This document shows, piece after piece, positions 5,901-8,838 of a stretch of DNA of 8,838 bases (positions within the stretch are counted from its first letter, which is position 1; each line of letters begins with the position of its first letter). The stretch comes from Thiomargarita sp. GTDB taxonomy: Bacteria > Pseudomonadota > Gammaproteobacteria > Beggiatoales > Beggiatoaceae. Below the pieces are notes generated by a model. That model did not search any database. It was not told the origin of the DNA and saw nothing but the letters and a program-made list of their open reading frames with translations. The position numbers and the translations under genes were made by a program. The stretch spans positions 1-8,838 of the forward strand of contig JAUXCJ010000024.1 of the NCBI GenBank assembly GCA_030618965.1. The letters are read 5' to 3'.

Positions 5901-7984
5901 ACGTCACCTACTAAAAGCTTCACATTGTTTAAAATAAGACTTACTAATCGTGAAGATTCATTAGTTAGCTGAATAAAATTATCATTTAAATTTGTCAGCT
6001 CCTCAACAAACTCCTCCTCCGTTTTCCCATCCTCTTCAATCACAACTCCCACATAACGCCCAGGATTCAGCGAATAATCCTGTTCTTTAACCTCTGCCAC
6101 CGTTGCTAACTTACACAATCCTGTGACATCCTCATATTCAGCATTAGGAAAACGTTCTTGCAACCAGTGAATATGTTTATAATAGCTTTCTGCATTTTTT
6201 ACTTCTTGATGCAATTCTTCTAAAATTGCCTTTAATTGCTTAATATCACGATCAGTATTAGTTCTTCTTTTTCCAGCGGATTTTTTAGCTTCAAGTTTAA
6301 GCTTTTCATGTTGACGTATTCGCTTATCTAATTGCTTTAAACCTGCATGTAAACCTTCAAAAAATGGTTCAAAATCGGTGCGTAGGCTCTGTTGAGAGCT
6401 ATTTATAATCGCAATACCAGTTTTTTTCTTGGTACTTTTCATATAATTACTATAACGCTCTTCTAAAGTAGCCAAACCTTGCCACTGGCTCAATAATTCC
6501 TCAACCGCTAATTTTCCTTGTTTATCATCCAATACTGCTAATAATTGCTCTGTCACAGGTTTAACTTGTTGCTGATTTTCAATTAATGCTGCCATGCCAT
6601 CCGCAAAATAAGCATTAATCAAATCAATAAACGCTTGACGATTTCCACGATGTAACTTACTAATAATAGATATATTTTCAATTTGTGCAGGATTAAATTC
6701 ACGATGGGCGCGGTCAATTTGTGTGAAAATATTACGCGCATCAATAAACAAAATCCGATTATCCTGTTTGCCCTTATCAAAAAACCACAGAGTCGCTGGC
6801 AATGTCACCGTATAAAACATATTTGATGGCAAAGTGAGCATTCCATAAATAAGATTATTTTCGATCAAATTCTGGCGAATATCGGCCTCAGAATGGCGGG
6901 CATCTGATGCCGAATTAGCCATAACCAGTGCGGCGCGACCATTTTCTTTTATGGAACTAGCAAATAAATTGATCCATAAATAATTAGCATTTGGAACTGT
7001 CTCTTTACCCTCTTCAGATTTTTTAACTTTAGTTTTTTTACGCGGAATGCCATAACGATTAAAACGTTTATCACTTTCTACTGTAGCAATAGGCACATCA
7101 TCAACATTAAAAGGAGGATTTGCCATCACATAATCAAACTTATCTAAACCATCAAAAGGGTCTTCTGCATAACTATTAGTTTGCCGAATTTCCCCACGCA
7201 AACCATTAACGGCCAAATTCATTTTAGCCAATTTCACAGTATCAAGAGTTTTTTCCTGTCCATAGACATAAAGCTGATCTTCATCATGAGTTTCGCCCAA
7301 AGCCGCCAATTTTTTTCTATGTTGGGCAACAAAATGCTGAGATTGAACAAACATACCGCCAGAACCACAAGCAGGATCATAAACTGAACCCTTATAAGGC
7401 TGAATAATTTCCACCATAAGCCGTACAACAGAAGTCGGAGTAAAAAACTCGCCGCCTTTTTGCCCTTCGCTCAAAGCAAATTTACCCAAGAAAAACTCAT
7501 AAATTTTACCAAAAACATCACCATCAGCATCAAAAGGAATATTAGAAAAGGTTTTTAATAACTGTGCAATAGTATCAGCATTAGTTTTATTGAGCAGCAC
7601 ATATTCATCTTTAGGCAATACCCCATCTAATTCAGTTTTAAATTCCTCAATAGCCAGCATAGCCTCTTTAATTTTTTTTGCGACATTTTCCTGTTCAGAC
7701 AAATTGAGCAAATAATCATAACGAGCATAATCAGGCAAATAAAACCCGCAGTGTTTAATAGCAATCTCAGAAATAGGTTTTTTTCTGCGCCCAGCTGATA
7801 ACTTTTTAAACTCTTCATTAATAGCCGCTTCAAATTGGCGATACTTATTATCAGCAAACTTTAAAAAAATCAGCCCCAAGATTGGAGTAGCATATTCCGT
7901 TGATTTTAAAGCAGTATTAGCGCGTAAATTATCCGCTGCTGCCCATAAATCAACTTCTAATTGTTTAATTTCTTTGGTATTCAT
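5897..7984 (-). CDS. hsdM: Type I restriction-modification DNA adenine methyltransferase subunit M
   Basis: The 695-aa product transfers a methyl group from S-adenosylmethionine to N6 of adenine, as two copies on one HsdS. The N-terminal helical domain (about 1-160) is followed by GGEFFTP (177-183), motif I YDPACGSGGMF (202-212) for cofactor binding, and catalytic motif IV ANPPF (288-292), preceded by FDYVM. All are intact. The protein is longer than the roughly 500-530 aa of classical HsdM. The added part (about 465-695) is rich in charged and leucine residues and probably forms coiled coils (for example 540-610), then an acidic helix near 650-670 that may pack on HsdS. The ATG at 7982-7984 has no good Shine-Dalgarno sequence; I keep it because MNTKEIKQLEVDLWAAADNLR is the usual start of this family. 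It is the first gene of the M-S-(R) transcription unit. Confidence 0.97.
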   Translation of the reverse strand: MNTKEIKQLEVDLWAAADNLRANTALKSTEYATPILGLIFLKFADNKYRQFEAAINEEFKKLSAGRRKKPISEIAIKHCGFYLPDYARYDYLLNLSEQENVAKKIKEAMLAIEEFKTELDGVLPKDEYVLLNKTNADTIAQLLKTFSNIPFDADGDVFGKIYEFFLGKFALSEGQKGGEFFTPTSVVRLMVEIIQPYKGSVYDPACGSGGMFVQSQHFVAQHRKKLAALGETHDEDQLYVYGQEKTLDTVKLAKMNLAVNGLRGEIRQTNSYAEDPFDGLDKFDYVMANPPFNVDDVPIATVESDKRFNRYGIPRKKTKVKKSEEGKETVPNANYLWINLFASSIKENGRAALVMANSASDARHSEADIRQNLIENNLIYGMLTLPSNMFYTVTLPATLWFFDKGKQDNRILFIDARNIFTQIDRAHREFNPAQIENISIISKLHRGNRQAFIDLINAYFADGMAALIENQQQVKPVTEQLLAVLDDKQGKLAVEELLSQWQGLATLEERYSNYMKSTKKKTGIAIINSSQQSLRTDFEPFFEGLHAGLKQLDKRIRQHEKLKLEAKKSAGKRRTNTDRDIKQLKAILEELHQEVKNAESYYKHIHWLQERFPNAEYEDVTGLCKLATVAEVKEQDYSLNPGRYVGVVIEEDGKTEEEFVEELTNLNDNFIQLTNESSRLVSLILNNVKLLVGDV

Positions 7985-8047
7985 TTTAATATTGGTTATT
8001 GTAGGTGGTAAAATGTCAGAAATAAAATTATCCTAAGCAAAAAGTGT

Positions 8048-8076
8048 ATTATACGATACTATCGTTTATTTATCAG
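8048..8076 (-). promoter_or_regulatory. Candidate promoter for hsdM
   Basis: On the minus strand CTGATA (8071-8076; 4 of 6 to TTGACA) is followed after exactly 17 bp by a perfect TATAAT (8048-8053). This places transcription about 55 bp before the hsdM start codon. It is the best sigma-70-like match I see in the gap between hsdM and the divergent pseudogene. Prediction by eye only. Confidence 0.5.
8053..8065. promoter_or_regulatory. 13-bp palindrome in the hsdM promoter, possible operator
   Basis: ACGATACTATCGT is a perfect 6-bp inverted repeat around one base. It occupies the spacer immediately next to the -10 box of the candidate hsdM promoter, where a dimeric repressor would block RNA polymerase. 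No controller (C) protein gene is visible in the window, so the binding factor, if any, would be encoded elsewhere. Confidence is modest because only one copy is present. Confidence 0.35.
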
Positions 8077-8098
8077 TAGTTTCCAGAAACCACTACTC
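8077..8098. repeat. Imperfect inverted repeat between hsdM and the SNF2 pseudogene
   Basis: An inner perfect stem GTTTC/GAAAC (around CA, 8080-8091) is flanked by AGTAGT on the left and ACTACT on the right, offset by a small bulge. It lies just upstream of the candidate hsdM -35 box and about 55 bp before the first SNF2-like coding sequence. It may be a regulatory site or chance; no function can be assigned. Confidence 0.25.
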
Positions 8099-8150
8099 TC
8101 GCATTGACAAATTAATTTTTTTATTGAAAATATAAATATTGGAGTCATTG

Positions 8151-8838
8151 ATGTAGAATCCAGTTACCCGATGATGACTTTATTCAAAACGGTAATTTTT
8201 ACTTTTGGATAGAAATCTCATCTTCTGCAAGAATCCCAAAAACCTCTAATCTCCATCCTAACCATTTAACTTCAGACAAATTACCGAGTTTTATGGGAAG
8301 TTTATTGGGACTCCCAATTCGTCGCACTCGCGATACTAGCCTTGCTAAACTTACTAATGCTATTGAAACCAATTATTTTTTATTACCAACCGCTAAAAGT
8401 AAGCCATTACTATCACCAGAATTGAGCCGTTCCTTGGAAGTGGAGATACCCAAAACCATCACTTTGCAATCTTGGACAATCAATTGTTTTTTTATCTAAT
8501 TTTATCAAAATTTTAAGTGATATTCATTTTCTAGCTTCTTATAATAACGATGAGATTCAACTTGGTATAAAGCAGCGGTAGCGAACTATGATATAGTCAT
8601 CAGTTCATTTACCTTAGCCAGAAAAGATGCCAAACTTTTCAACAGCATCAAGTAGAAACTATTAGTTCTCGATGAAGCCCAAAATATAAAAAATCCCAAA
8701 GCCGCACAAACCAAAGCTATTTTAAAATTGGAAAGCCAACACCGCCACGCTTTAACTGGTACGCCAGTTGAAAATCGCCTATTAGATCTTTGGTCAATTT
8801 TTAACTTCTTGAATCCAGGCTATTTAGGTAAACAAGCC
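8151..8838 (+). pseudogene. Decayed SNF2-family helicase/ATPase gene (5' part, runs off the window)
   Basis: Three pieces read like one bacterial SNF2 protein. Piece 1 (8152-8499) encodes DDDFIQNGNFYFWIEISSSA followed by MGSLLGLPIRRTRD and ends at TAA after a run of seven T. Piece 2 (about 8483-8581, one frame over) continues SNFIKILSDIHFLASYNNDE. Piece 3 (from about 8572, back in the first frame) gives NYDIVISSFTLARKDAKLF, TAG at 8653-8655 in place of an expected tryptophan, then [12 protein letters not shown] (Walker B DEAQ, 8671-8682) and [18 protein letters not shown], motif III. The Walker A segment and its surroundings, normally between pieces 2 and 3, are absent, so there is an internal deletion near 8565-8575. 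The apparent start is also broken: GGAG (8141-8144) precedes an ATG (8151) that is followed at once by TAG. The product would have no ATPase activity. Live relatives remodel or translocate on protein-DNA complexes. Confidence 0.85.

Noticed and set aside
8293..8499. 68-aa plus-strand frame as an independent small gene
   Set aside because: The same frame continues upstream to 8152 with SNF2 N-terminal-like sequence, and homologous sequence continues downstream in another frame, so it is a fragment of the pseudogene.

Overview
The window is AT-rich chromosomal DNA that looks like a defence island in a Gram-negative environmental bacterium. Three things suggest this: a type I restriction-modification locus, palindromic intergenic repeats of the GTAGGGTGGGC and GATTACACGGATT kinds, and relics of a group II intron and an SNF2-type ATPase gene. 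I associate these repeats with filamentous sulfur gammaproteobacteria (Beggiatoa/Thioploca-like) and with cyanobacteria. That is an impression; no gene here fixes the taxon.

Layout. Bases 3-80 (+) hold the last 25 codons of an unrecognised gene. It abuts, tail to tail, a complete 245-aa DNA methyltransferase gene (81-818, minus). Between that gene and hsdR lies the 3' end of a group II intron (867-1100, minus): a decayed reverse transcriptase C-terminus, then domain V and domain VI, ending about 50 bp before the methyltransferase start codon. The core of the window is a type I R-M locus read on the minus strand: hsdM (7984-5897), hsdS (5900-4722, overlapping hsdM by 4 bp) and hsdR (4412-1167). 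The hsdS-hsdR gap (4413-4721) is not empty. It holds a 126-bp palindromic repeat, a second copy of the last ~43 bp of hsdS-like sequence, and a 76-bp double-hairpin element. Upstream of hsdM is a plausible promoter with a 13-bp palindrome in its spacer. Divergent from it, on the plus strand from about 8151 to the window end, is a broken SNF2-family helicase gene with frameshifts, stop codons and an internal deletion that removed the Walker A region.

How the genes work together. HsdM and HsdS would form the adenine methyltransferase that marks a bipartite site chosen by the two target-recognition domains of HsdS. HsdR adds the nuclease and ATP-driven translocase that cuts unmodified DNA. All three frames are intact with the key motifs present, so the system is probably functional. 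The downstream methyltransferase has no visible cognate nuclease and may be an orphan or a second modification enzyme.

I see no clearly new system. The most interesting points are the 5'-truncated intron relic with well-formed D5/D6, and the duplicated hsdS tail around a palindromic element.
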